Assembly (NCBI GenBank): GCA_000218705.1
Contig: GL947594.1
Span: 1,505,624-1,569,623 of the forward strand
From: Prochlorococcus marinus bv. HNLC1
GTDB taxonomy: Bacteria; Cyanobacteriota; Cyanobacteriia; PCC-6307; Cyanobiaceae
DNA: 64,000 nt
Direction of reading: 5' to 3'
In this document: positions 40,343 through 50,152 of the stretch, in pieces
Layout of the letters: each line of letters opens with the position of its first letter
Numbering within the stretch: position 1 is the first letter of the stretch
Made by a program: the position numbers and the translations under genes
The notes under the pieces: generated by a model
Database searches by the model: none
Told to the model about the DNA's origin: nothing
The model's input: only the letters and a program-made list of their open reading frames with translations

Positions 40343-42412
40343 GTGAACTTAGAAATCAATAAATCAAGAATAATAGAATTAAAAAAGATAATAGATAATG
40401 CCAACTATGCATATTACACTTTAGATATGCCAGAGATTGAAGACTCAATCTATGACAGTTTATATAAGGAATTAATAGAAATTGAAGAAAAATATCCAAG
40501 CTTAAAAACTATAGATAGTCCAACAAATAGATTAGGCGGAAAAATTTCTGATGGTTTTGAAAAATTAATTCATACAATTCCTTTATATAGCTTGGATAAT
40601 GCTTTTAATTCTAAGGAAGTAAATAATTGGCTAATAAAAATAGAAAAATTATTAAGTCAAGATAAAGATAGTTCTGCTAGAAAAATCTTTTAGTTGCTGA
40701 ATTAAAAATTGATGGTAATGCTTTGGCTTTAAAATATCAAAACGGTGTTTTAGTGAGTGCAGCCACAAGAGGAGATGGGCAAGAAGGAGAAGATATAACA
40801 ATAAATGCGAAGAGGATAAGATCAATTCCTTTGAGATTGAGAATTAATGATCCTCCTGAGATACTAGAAATCAGAGGAGAAGCATTTATCTCTAATAATT
40901 CCTTTCAGGAAATAAATGCTTACAGAGAATCAAAAGGAGAACAATTATTTGCTAATCCAAGAAATGCTTGCGCAGGTTCTTTAAGACAATTAGACCCTAA
41001 GGTCGTTTCAAAAAGAAATCTTGATTTTTATGCTTATCAAGTACACTTTCCCAATAACCCTATATTTAAAAAAAAGTATAATAATCAGTGGGCTAGATTA
41101 GAATTTTTGAAAGATTGCGGTTTTAAGATAAATTTACATTCAAAATTAATAAACAACATTGCAGAGCTTGAAAAATATTATGAGTTCTGGAAAAAAGAAA
41201 GAAATAAAATTAATTTTGATGCAGATGGAATAGTTATCAAAATTAACGATATAAAAAACCAAGAAATTTTAGGGCATACACAAAAGGCTCCAAGATGGGC
41301 TATCGCCTTAAAATTTCCAGCAGAGGAAATAACTACAAAAATTCAAAGTCTCAGCTTTCAAGTCGGCAGATCTGGAGCTATCACACCTGTTGCAAATTTT
41401 GAGGAAGTACAATTAGCAGGTACAAAAGTTTCGAGAGCAACTTTACATAATATTGAGAGATTTGAATATTTGGATATACATTATTCTGATACTATAATTG
41501 TTAGAAAAGCAGGTGAAATAATACCTGAAGTTGTAAAGGTAATAAAAGAATTAAGAATAAATAATTCAGTAAAAATCAAATTTCCAAAATTCTGCCCCTC
41601 TTGTGGCTGCAAGCTTGAAAAAATACCTGCAGAAGCAACTATTAAATGTATCAATAGAAATTGTGAAGCAGTCTTAATTGGATTATTAAAACATTGGGTT
41701 AGTAAATCTGCAATGAACATTGATGGATTAGGTGCCAAAATAATTGAGCAACTACTGGAAGCAAAATTAATTAGAAATATTTCAGATTTATATACTCTTA
41801 ATTACGAAAAGCTTATAAAGCTTGAAAGAATGGGTGAGAAATCAATTCTAAATCTTTTAAAAGGAATTAGAAAATTCAAAAAATCAATTATGGAAAAAAA
41901 AATTATATGGATTAGGGATTAATCATATTGGACAAGTTACAGCTAAAAATATATGTAATAAATTTAATTGTATTGAAGACTTAAAAGAAGCAAGCCTAAA
42001 TAATCCAAATAAACTTATGGAAATAAATGGAATTGGAGATGAAATAATCGAATCATTGAAAACTTGGTTTGAATCTGAGGACAATATAAACTTAATTACA
42101 ATGCTTTATGAAAGAGGTGTTTTATTTCATAATGAAATTGATGAAAATCCAATAACTCATAATGAAAATAATGAAATTAATAAAAAAGTATTTGTCCTTA
42201 CAGGAACAATGAAATCATTTTCAAGAGAACAATTAATCACTAAAATTGAAGGATATGGTGGACAAGTCAAAAATTCAATAAGCAAGAATATTGATTATTT
42301 AATAGTAGGAGATAAAGCAGGAAGTAAATTAGAAAAAGCAGAAAAATTAGGAACTAATATATTAAAAGAAGAAGAGCTTCTTAACCTATTATCAAATAAT
42401 CAAGAGACATGA
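40343..42412 (+). CDS. ligA: NAD-dependent DNA ligase LigA, two compensating frame breaks
   Basis: LigA seals Okazaki fragments and repair nicks using NAD+. Three collinear fragments give the Ia domain (YYTLDMPEIEDSIYD), the adenylation lysine in AELKIDGNA, the OB fold, the CPSCGCKLE zinc finger, HhH repeats and a C-terminal BRCT domain (FVLTGTMKSFSREQL). The breaks are a missing A in the A5 at 40681-40685 and an extra A in the A9 at 41894-41902. Corrected length is 689 residues from a GTG start. Because the enzyme is essential, sequencing error is likeliest. Confidence 0.94.
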
Positions 42413-42561
42413 CTCAAAAAAGAATTTATAAATTAATAAAAAGTCCTTGTGGGCAGGCAAAATATGAAAAATTAACTTTAAATAAAACATTCGTTGGAAG
42501 GATAAGATTATATTGGTTTATTATTTTTGCAACAATACGTGATTTTAACCTTAAAGTTTAA
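42409..42561 (+). CDS. Small 50-residue ORF coupled to the ligA stop
   Basis: An ATG overlaps the ligA TGA as ATGA and opens a 50-residue frame (MTQKRIYKLIKSPCGQ to ATIRDFNLKV). It is basic with a short aromatic/hydrophobic stretch (RLYWFIIFATI). Its stop falls 3 bp from the convergent VTT-gene stop, matching the tight packing seen at every other convergent junction in the window. No domain is recognised. Start overlap and packing are the only support for it being a gene. Confidence 0.5.
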   Translation: MTQKRIYKLIKSPCGQAKYEKLTLNKTFVGRIRLYWFIIFATIRDFNLKV

Positions 42562-42564
42562 ATA

Positions 42565-43164
42565 TTACTTTGATTCATTGATAATTTCATTTGAGTATTT
42601 TGATAGAAAATAAATGATCAAAGAGGTAGAAATAATACTAATCAAAGTAGTAAACAGGTTATTATTTAATTTTAAATTCACGATATCGCTTAAATCATTC
42701 AAAAGTGATCCAACAGAACAATAAAGAAAAGTCCCTGGAATTATACAAATTAAACTAATTGAAAAATCTTTATAAGTTATATTATTTAAACCATAGAAGT
42801 AATTTAGGATGCTAAATGGAAATAAAGGAGATAATCTTGTCAAAACTATTAATTTCAAACCGCCTTTTTGGATAATATTTTCTAATAAAGATAATTTTGG
42901 GTATTTATTAATCATATCCAATACTTTTTTGGAAAGAAATCTTTTTGAAATAAAAAAAGAAATAGAGGCCCCTATAAAAGCACTTATAAATACGATCACA
43001 GAACCTAAATATGTTCCATATAAATATCCTGCTGCAATTGAGAGCCATGAAGCTGGAAGAATCAAAAGTACTATAAAGATATAAATAACAACAAAAAAGA
43101 AAATTCCTAATCCAGAATCGAGATAAATAAGAAAATCTAAAATATTTTCAAAAAAAGACATCAA
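42565..43164 (-). CDS. TVP38/TMEM64 (VTT-domain) membrane protein
   Basis: The 199-residue integral protein has five or six hydrophobic segments and the family motif region LSPLFPFSILNYFYGLNNITYKDF followed by IPGTFLYCSVGSLL, typical of the DedA/TVP38 (VTT) superfamily. Members are linked to lipid scrambling or proton-coupled transport, and the substrate here is unknown. Its start overlaps the valS stop by 4 bp (the ATGA type), so it is coupled to valS. Confidence 0.85.
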   Translation of the reverse strand: MMSFFENILDFLIYLDSGLGIFFFVVIYIFIVLLILPASWLSIAAGYLYGTYLGSVIVFISAFIGASISFFISKRFLSKKVLDMINKYPKLSLLENIIQKGGLKLIVLTRLSPLFPFSILNYFYGLNNITYKDFSISLICIIPGTFLYCSVGSLLNDLSDIVNLKLNNNLFTTLISIISTSLIIYFLSKYSNEIINESK

Positions 43165-45920
43165 CTTAACATTTCTAATTTTTTGGAGATTGAATTTGAC
43201 TTAGCTGTTGCCTCTTTTAATTTAGATTTACATTCATCTACAACATTTTTTGGCGCCTTATTAATAAAATTTTTATTCAAAATTCTATTATTTAAAATTT
43301 TTATATCTTCATTAGCTTTTGACTGATCTTTTAAAAGTTTTTCTTTTAAAGATTCCATATTAATTATCCCTTCAAATGGTAAATAAACTTCGAGATTCCC
43401 AACTATTCCTGAGAAGGACTTTGCAAAATCTTGTTTGCTAAACTCATCTTGTTTAAGAATATTTATATCTGATGCTTTAGTAATTAACCTAATATCTTCA
43501 CTCATCTTTTTAACAAATTCTAATAATTTGATATCATCTGAAACTAAAAAAATTGAAATCTTTTGAGCAGGTTTTAGTCCTAGTTCAGCTCTCAGATTTC
43601 TTATTAATCTAATGATTTCAAATAACTTATCAAAAGATTTCTCAAGATTATCATCTAAGTATTTTTCATCTATACTTGGCCATCTTTGAAGAGATAGTAA
43701 TATATCATCAGTTCCCACATGCAAAGAATGCCAAAGTTCCTCTGTTAAATGAGGCATAAAAGGATTCATCATAGTAAGAATATTATCTAAAATTTCTTTT
43801 AACAAACTCTCGGATAATATTCTATTTTTAAATTCTGGGTTATTAAATCTGAGTTTTTGAAACTCAAGATACCAATCACAAAAATCATTCCAAGCAAACT
43901 CATATATCAATTTTGCGGATTCACCAAGTTTATAGTTAGATAAAAGGTTATACAGTTCTTTTTTAGTCCTATTTAATTTTGACAATATCCATTGATCAGT
44001 TAGATCAAGATGACCATCCACATAATCACTTTTCTTGAGTTCAACTTGTGAAGAAGAACAATTCATTAGTACGAATTTAGTAGCGTTCCAAAGTTTATTT
44101 GCAAAATTTCTTGATGCTTCAACAGTAGAAGATGTTTTATTTTTCCTATCATAATCAAGCCTGATATCTTGACCTGCCCCTGCAACTTCTCTCACAAGAG
44201 CGAAGCGCAATGCATCTGAGCCATAATTATTAATTAATAAAAGTGGATCAATACCGTTACCTGCACTTTTGCTCATTTTTTTATTATTTTCATCTCTAAC
44301 TAAGCCATGGATATAAACATCATGAAATGGGATCTTTGAAGTAAATACATTACCCATCATCGTCATCCTCGCAACCCAGAAAAAAATAATATCAAAGCCT
44401 GTTACCAAGACACTATTCGGATACCATTTTTTAAAATCCTCATCATCAACATTTGGCCAGCCCAATGTTGAAAAAGGCCATAAACCACTTGAAAACCAAG
44501 TATCTAATACATCTTTATCCCTAACTAATTTAAATTCTGAACCAAATTTTTCAGTCGCATTGTTTAAAGCCTCTTTCTCATTACGTGCAATTATGTAAGG
44601 GGTATTTTGAGTTATTGTTTCATCAGGAGTTTGTAAAACGTACCATGCTGGTATTTGATGCCCCCACCACAATTGTCGACTAATACACCAATCATTAATA
44701 TTTACTAACCAATCTTTGTATACTTTCTGCCATCTCTTAGGAATAAAATTTGGTTGTTCTAAATTATTTTTTTCTAAGCATTCTCTAGAAATATTGTCCA
44801 TTTTTAAAAACCACTGTGTTGATAATAAAGGCTCAATTGGGACCTTCCCTCTATCAGAAAAAGGTACAGTATGTTTGTATTCTTCAATTTTAGTTAAAAG
44901 TCCGATTGAATCTAATTCACTAATTATTTGCTTTCTGGCTACGTATCTATCTAGGTTTTGAAATTTACCTGCATTATCATTTAAGGTACCATCTTTATTC
45001 ATAATATTGATCTGTTTTAAATTATTTCTTTTACCAATTTCGAAATCATTAGCATCATGTGCTGGAGTGACTTTCACACAACCAGTCCCAAATTCCATAT
45101 CTACATGCGAATCACCAACGACAGGAATATCCCGATCAACGAAAGGAACCTTTACTTTCATTCCAATAAAATTCTGATATCTTTTATCCAATGGATTTAC
45201 AGCAACTGCGGTATCACCCAATAAAGTTTCTGGCCGTGTAGTAGCAACTTCAAGATAGTTTGAGGAAGGAGAACCATTCTCGTTTAAAAGTGGATATTTA
45301 AAATGCCATAAATTTCCATCTATTTCTCTCATCTCAACTTCTAGATCACTTACTGCTGATTGGGAAGCCGGACACCAATTTACTAAATATTCTCCTCTAT
45401 AAATTAGCCCTTTATTATGTAAAGTCACAAAGGCTTCTACAACCGCATCATTTAATTTTTGATCTAAAGTGAATCGTTCACGAGACCAGTCAACGGAATA
45501 ACCTAAGCTTTTTAGCTGAGAAATTATTTGCCCACCACTTTTTTCTTTCCATTCCCATGCTTTCTCTAAAAATTTAAGTCGACCTATATCCTCTTTCTCT
45601 AAACCATCTTTTTTAATTTGTTTCTCTAATATAGTTTGTACAGCAATTGAAGCATGATCTGTACCAGGCAAGCATAATACATTTTTTCCTATAAGTCGCT
45701 GAAATCTAACAATTACATCTATCAAAGCGGTATTAAAAGCATGTCCCATATGTAATGATCCAGTAACATTTGGGGGTGGAATAACAATACAAAAAGGTTC
45801 GCCATCCTTATCTACATTTGCATTAAAAGCTTCTAAATCTTGCCATTTTTTTTGCCATTTTTGCTCTATCTCTAATGGAGAATAACTTTTTAAACTGGAT
45901 TCTCTTTTTGGATTATTCAT
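43161..45920 (-). CDS. valS: Valyl-tRNA synthetase
   Basis: ValS is a class Ia aminoacyl-tRNA synthetase. The HIGH-type motif is LHMGHAF near residue 56, and KMSKS is present in NKKMSKSAGNGIDP. An editing CP1 domain (TTRPETLLGDTAVAVNP) lies between them, and a C-terminal coiled coil (about 860-919) completes it. The length of 919 residues is normal. The gene for its probable substrate tRNA-Val(UAC) lies 266 bp upstream on the same strand. Confidence 0.98.
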   Translation of the reverse strand: MNNPKRESSLKSYSPLEIEQKWQKKWQDLEAFNANVDKDGEPFCIVIPPPNVTGSLHMGHAFNTALIDVIVRFQRLIGKNVLCLPGTDHASIAVQTILEKQIKKDGLEKEDIGRLKFLEKAWEWKEKSGGQIISQLKSLGYSVDWSRERFTLDQKLNDAVVEAFVTLHNKGLIYRGEYLVNWCPASQSAVSDLEVEMREIDGNLWHFKYPLLNENGSPSSNYLEVATTRPETLLGDTAVAVNPLDKRYQNFIGMKVKVPFVDRDIPVVGDSHVDMEFGTGCVKVTPAHDANDFEIGKRNNLKQINIMNKDGTLNDNAGKFQNLDRYVARKQIISELDSIGLLTKIEEYKHTVPFSDRGKVPIEPLLSTQWFLKMDNISRECLEKNNLEQPNFIPKRWQKVYKDWLVNINDWCISRQLWWGHQIPAWYVLQTPDETITQNTPYIIARNEKEALNNATEKFGSEFKLVRDKDVLDTWFSSGLWPFSTLGWPNVDDEDFKKWYPNSVLVTGFDIIFFWVARMTMMGNVFTSKIPFHDVYIHGLVRDENNKKMSKSAGNGIDPLLLINNYGSDALRFALVREVAGAGQDIRLDYDRKNKTSSTVEASRNFANKLWNATKFVLMNCSSSQVELKKSDYVDGHLDLTDQWILSKLNRTKKELYNLLSNYKLGESAKLIYEFAWNDFCDWYLEFQKLRFNNPEFKNRILSESLLKEILDNILTMMNPFMPHLTEELWHSLHVGTDDILLSLQRWPSIDEKYLDDNLEKSFDKLFEIIRLIRNLRAELGLKPAQKISIFLVSDDIKLLEFVKKMSEDIRLITKASDINILKQDEFSKQDFAKSFSGIVGNLEVYLPFEGIINMESLKEKLLKDQSKANEDIKILNNRILNKNFINKAPKNVVDECKSKLKEATAKSNSISKKLEMLS

Positions 45921-46185
45921 CTTTTAATTACTATTTGTAGCATTTAATTAATATTTTATATTGATCAATGCCAATTAATTCAAAAAATTAATTTAATAGA
46001 TCAAAACGTGAATCTTAAGCATAACTAACTTAAGTAATTGGAGTTGATATTAAAAAGGACAACTTCAATTAAATGGATTAAATAATGAATTACAGGAAAA
46101 AGAAGGTTATCTAAATAATCCTGAAGTTAAAGTTTGCCTAATATTGAGATTTTCAAATTTTAGAGAATTTAGATTTTTTTATGAA
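45921..46185. other. Non-coding stretch between valS and tRNA-Val
   Basis: These 265 bp lie between the valS start and the tRNA 3' end and carry no gene I can support. An open frame from 46054 looks coding-like (LNNELQEKEGYLNNPEVKV) but has no start codon and runs antisense through the tRNA to 46251. The valS promoter and leader must lie here. I see no clear T-box, although the proximity of tRNA-Val to valS makes one worth excluding. Confidence 0.4.
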
Positions 46186-46257
<72 letters not shown>

Positions 46258-46267
46258 TATTAATTTT

Positions 46268-46273
46268 ATTCTA
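46268..46273 (-). promoter_or_regulatory. Candidate -10 element for tRNA-Val
   Basis: Read on the minus strand the hexamer is TAGAAT, five of six matches to the -10 consensus, ending 11 bp before the mature tRNA 5' end. That would place transcription start close to the tRNA. No good -35 box is seen at the expected distance. Confidence 0.3.
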
Positions 46274-46368
46274 ATAGATCAAGTGAAAAGTTTTAAATAT
46301 AATCTTCAAATATTTCATGATTAAGGCAAAATTGAATTAATTAATAAAAAACTTGCTTTAGGAATAAA

Positions 46369-47211
46369 ATGATCAAACAACAAACACAAGGTAATTTATA
46401 TCAAAATGAATCATTAAAGAATTTTGCAGAGTTAATATCAAACATAAATTTACTTAAAAACAAAAAATATGGTTGTCCATGGCAAAATATGCAAACTCAT
46501 GAAACACTCATACCTTATTTAATTGAAGAAAGTCACGAATTTATAGATTCGATAAAAAATAATGACAATGAGAATATGAAAGAGGAATTAGGAGACCTAT
46601 TGCTTCAAATCATGTTGCATAGTGAAATTGGAAGAGAAAAAAATTTATTTTCTATTAAAGATGTAATTAATTCTTTAAATAATAAAATCAAATCAAGGCA
46701 TCCTTATATTTTTAAAAAAAGAAAAAAAGTTTCAATTGAAGAAGCAGAACAAATTTGGAAAGATATGAAAATAAAAAATAAATCTAATCAAACAAAAAAA
46801 GGCGTGTTATCAAATTTACAATCAGAATATTTAACACCAATTGAAGAAGCAGAACAAATTAATTTTCAAATTGAAAAATATGGATTTAAATGGGATAACA
46901 AAAATGAAATATTAGATAAGCTTCATGAAGAGATAGAAGAACTTAAGTTAGCGATAAAAATTGAAGATGATATAAATATTGAAGAAGAATTTGGAGATAT
47001 CTTATTCACCTTAATAAGCTTATCAAAGTATTTGAAAATAAATCCTCATAAATCACTTAGATATGCAAATGAAAAATTCAAAAAAAGATTTTCTATAATT
47101 GAAAAAATTCTTGGTGATAAAATATTTAATCAAAGCAATCAAAAATTTCGAGAACTTTGGACTCTAGCCAAAGAACAATTAAACAAAAATAATCAAAATG
47201 ACAAAAAATAA
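46369..47211 (+). CDS. mazG: Nucleoside triphosphate pyrophosphohydrolase MazG
   Basis: MazG hydrolyses NTPs or dNTPs to monophosphates and pyrophosphate and is thought to clean the pool or tune ppGpp. The 280-residue protein has two MazG domains: CPW..MQTHETLIPYLIEESHEF with EELGDLLLQ near residues 36-90, and LHEEIEELKLAI with EEFGDILFTL near 185-225. The tandem-domain form is the usual housekeeping type. Its last 14 bases overlap speE, and it diverges from tRNA-Val and valS. Confidence 0.95.
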   Translation: MIKQQTQGNLYQNESLKNFAELISNINLLKNKKYGCPWQNMQTHETLIPYLIEESHEFIDSIKNNDNENMKEELGDLLLQIMLHSEIGREKNLFSIKDVINSLNNKIKSRHPYIFKKRKKVSIEEAEQIWKDMKIKNKSNQTKKGVLSNLQSEYLTPIEEAEQINFQIEKYGFKWDNKNEILDKLHEEIEELKLAIKIEDDINIEEEFGDILFTLISLSKYLKINPHKSLRYANEKFKKRFSIIEKILGDKIFNQSNQKFRELWTLAKEQLNKNNQNDKK

Positions 47212-48058
47212 AATTTGGATAGATGAAATTTGCAATAATTCAAGATATGGACTAGAAGGCGACATCATCGTTAAGCATAATAGTAAATATCAAGAAATAA
47301 TTATTTTAGAAACTGAAGAGTATGGTAAAGCATTGATGCTTGATGGTTGTTGGATGACTACTGATCAAGGAGAAAAATATTATCATGAATGCCTAGTACA
47401 TCCAGCTTTAAGTAGTTTAAAAAATTACTCTAAAATTCTTATTATTGGTGGTGGAGATGGAGGGACGGCAAGAGAGTGTCTTAAATATAAAAAAGTAAAT
47501 TATTTAGATTTAGTGGAAATAGATGAAGAAGTTATAAATATTTCAAGAAAATATCTTACAAATATAGGAGGTAAATCTTGGTCAGATAAAAGATTACATA
47601 TCAATATTGATGATGGATTCCAATGGGTAAAAAAAACCCAAGATAATTATTATGACGCAATTATTATTGACTCTTCAGATCCATCAGACTTTGCAAATAA
47701 TCTATTCAGCTCGAAATTTTATAAAGAATGCAAAAGGGTTCTTAAAAAAGATGGAATATTAGCGACCCAAAGTGAATCACCAGAATCATTCAAAGAAATT
47801 CATTTGAAAATATATTTTTCATTAAAAAATATATTCAAAAACAGTGCAACGATGTATTCTTTTGTTCCTTTTTACCCAAGTGGAATATGGAGCTGGACAT
47901 TCGCCTCAGATACTGAAGATTATTTTCTTAAGCAAAATTGCATGGAGATTAATTCAATAGAAAAAAATTGTGAAATTTGGAATTTAAAATTTCAAGAAGG
48001 GGCATTCAAAATGATGCCATCCAAAATAATTAAAGAAATTTCAATGTTAAAAAAATGA
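47198..48058 (+). CDS. speE: Spermidine synthase
   Basis: SpeE transfers aminopropyl from decarboxylated SAM to putrescine. The binding loop GGGDGGTARE is near residues 87-96, and the catalytic region DSSDPSDFANNLFSSKFY and the N-terminal MLDGCWMTTDQGEKYYHE match the family. The 286-residue length is normal. It overlaps mazG by 14 bp upstream and speB by 4 bp downstream (ATGA type), so all three are coupled. Confidence 0.96.
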   Translation: MTKNKIWIDEICNNSRYGLEGDIIVKHNSKYQEIIILETEEYGKALMLDGCWMTTDQGEKYYHECLVHPALSSLKNYSKILIIGGGDGGTARECLKYKKVNYLDLVEIDEEVINISRKYLTNIGGKSWSDKRLHINIDDGFQWVKKTQDNYYDAIIIDSSDPSDFANNLFSSKFYKECKRVLKKDGILATQSESPESFKEIHLKIYFSLKNIFKNSATMYSFVPFYPSGIWSWTFASDTEDYFLKQNCMEINSIEKNCEIWNLKFQEGAFKMMPSKIIKEISMLKK

Positions 48059-48954
48059 TATATAAAAATTTATTTAATAATGAAGGCCCGGTATTTATGG
48101 GTTCTAAAAAAAATTTTAGTAATTGCAGTATAGGAATCTTTGGAGTGAATTACGATGGTACAACTTCATTTAAACCAGGTACAAGATTTGGACCCACCGC
48201 AATAAGAAATGTTAGCGAGAGTTTAGAAACATATTGTCCATTCCTTAATAAAGATTTGAATTTAATTAATTACTTTGATGCTGGATCGCTAAAATTAAAT
48301 TCAAGTAATACTCATTCAATAATCAAAAAAGTTAAATCAGGAACTAACTTTCTAATCAATAATAATTTAAAACCCATTATCTTAGGAGGTGAGCATTCAA
48401 TCACAATAGGAGCAATAGAAGCATTAGTTGAAAAATATCCAGATTTAATAATGATTCAATTAGATGCACATGCTGACCTTCGAAATTCTTATCAAGATAA
48501 TAAATATAGCCATGCTTGCACAATTAGAAGATGTTTAGAATTATTACCCAGTAAAAAAGTTATCCAAATAGGGATCAGAAGCGGAACCCAAGAAGAGTTT
48601 GCAGTAATGAAAAATAATAATCAACTTATTAAATTTAATACGGGAGATTCAATTCTTAAAATACAAAAATTATTAGAACCTTTCAAAAATCACCCGATCT
48701 ATTTAACTGTTGATTTAGATTGGTTTGATCCAAGCTTACTACCTGGGACAGGAACACCAGAGCCTGGAGGGTTTTTCTGGCATGATTTCGAAAATATAAT
48801 TGGACTACTAAATACATTTAAAATAATAGGTTGTGATATTGTTGAACTTTCCCCAGACATAGACAGTAGCGGTATTAGTTCCATAGTGGCAGCTAAAACG
48901 ACTAGAAGCTTAATTATGACTTTAGACAATAATACTCTAAAAGAATTATTTTAA
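48055..48954 (+). CDS. speB: Agmatinase (SpeB/arginase family)
   Basis: This is a ureohydrolase that makes putrescine and urea from agmatine, the immediate precursor step for speE. The dinuclear Mn ligands are visible in GGEHS, DAHADLR and DLDWFDPS. The 299-residue length fits agmatinase. Guanidinobutyrase or another ureohydrolase specificity cannot be excluded, but adjacency and overlap with speE favour agmatinase. gcvT follows after 32 bp. Confidence 0.92.
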   Translation: MIYKNLFNNEGPVFMGSKKNFSNCSIGIFGVNYDGTTSFKPGTRFGPTAIRNVSESLETYCPFLNKDLNLINYFDAGSLKLNSSNTHSIIKKVKSGTNFLINNNLKPIILGGEHSITIGAIEALVEKYPDLIMIQLDAHADLRNSYQDNKYSHACTIRRCLELLPSKKVIQIGIRSGTQEEFAVMKNNNQLIKFNTGDSILKIQKLLEPFKNHPIYLTVDLDWFDPSLLPGTGTPEPGGFFWHDFENIIGLLNTFKIIGCDIVELSPDIDSSGISSIVAAKTTRSLIMTLDNNTLKELF

Positions 48955-48986
48955 GAAAATAATTGATCTAATTAGTAAGCTCTAAT

Positions 48987-50099
48987 ATGGAATTGCGAAA
49001 GAGTCCTTTACATGAAAAATATATCGAATCTAATGCGAAACTAGTTAATTTTGCTGGTTGGGAAATGCCCATCTCATTTTCTGGGCTAATCCAAGAACAT
49101 GAATCTGTGAGAAATTCAATTGGATTCTTTGATATCTCACATATGGGTGTAATTTCTGTAAGAGGAACTAATCCTAAAGAATATATCCAAAAATTTTTTC
49201 CTACAAACTTATATTCAATTGCGACAGGTCAGGGCTGTTACTCATTCTTTTTAAATAATGATGGAGGTATTATTGATGACTTAATTATTTACGATTTAGG
49301 TATACAAAATAATAGTTATTCGGAAATACTTTTAATAGTTAATGCTAGTAGATATGAAAAGGATCTTAACTGGCTAAAAATGAATTTAGAGAAAGAACCA
49401 ATTGAATTATTAAATGCAAAAAAAGAAAAAGCTCTTATGGCTATTCAAGGTAAAAATGCCTTCAAATATTTCACTGAGTGGTCTTGCTATTCAATAGATC
49501 ATCTGAAAAGTTTCGGATGTGAATATAGAGAATTAGATAAATTTTTAGATTCAGGGAAAGTATTTTTTGCAAAAACTGGTTATACGGGAGAAGACGGATT
49601 AGAAATTCTTTTACCAAAAAAATTAGCTTTAAATTTATGGGATTTTTTAATTTCGAAAAATATACCACCTTGTGGTCTTGGATCAAGAGATACACTTCGA
49701 CTGGAAGCAGGTCTTCCTCTGTATGGCCAAGATCTAGATGAATCGATCAATCCTTATGAGGCAGGTTTTGGTTGGGTTGTACATTTAGAAAACGGCCATG
49801 ATTTTTATGGTAAAGAATCATTAGAGAGAATTGGATCTCATAAAATCGAAAAAAAATTAGTAGGAATAGAAATAATAGGGAAAGCTATTGCAAGAAAAGG
49901 ATATGAAATATTTCAGAAAGGCAAATTAATAGGTAATATCACAAGCGGTAGTTGGTCGCCAACAATAAAGAAACCTATAGCATTAGGCTATATAAACACT
50001 GAATATTCTGAATTGAATCAAGAAGTTGAAATTTCAATCAGAGGTAAATTTTTTAAAGGAATTATTTCTAAAAAGGCTTTCTACAAAAAAGATTTCTAA
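48987..50099 (+). CDS. gcvT: Aminomethyltransferase, glycine cleavage T protein
   Basis: GcvT releases ammonia from the lipoyl-bound aminomethyl group and transfers the one-carbon unit to tetrahydrofolate. Family features are [10 protein letters not shown] at the N-terminus, FDISHMG, and the folate-site region [10 protein letters not shown], with [13 protein letters not shown]. The 370-residue length is normal. It lies away from gcvP-gcvH (27.8-31.1 kb, opposite strand) but next to polyamine genes. Confidence 0.96.
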   Translation: MELRKSPLHEKYIESNAKLVNFAGWEMPISFSGLIQEHESVRNSIGFFDISHMGVISVRGTNPKEYIQKFFPTNLYSIATGQGCYSFFLNNDGGIIDDLIIYDLGIQNNSYSEILLIVNASRYEKDLNWLKMNLEKEPIELLNAKKEKALMAIQGKNAFKYFTEWSCYSIDHLKSFGCEYRELDKFLDSGKVFFAKTGYTGEDGLEILLPKKLALNLWDFLISKNIPPCGLGSRDTLRLEAGLPLYGQDLDESINPYEAGFGWVVHLENGHDFYGKESLERIGSHKIEKKLVGIEIIGKAIARKGYEIFQKGKLIGNITSGSWSPTIKKPIALGYINTEYSELNQEVEISIRGKFFKGIISKKAFYKKDF

Positions 50100-50152
50100 A
50101 TTTACACTTAAAGAATTATCATAAGTAATTAAACATTAGATAATAAACTTAA

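Noticed and set aside
27798..42412. Reading broken gcvP, ligA and other genes as pseudogenes or as separate small genes
   Set aside because: Fragments are collinear, conserved up to each break, and joinable by one base each. Essential functions are included, so decay is unlikely.
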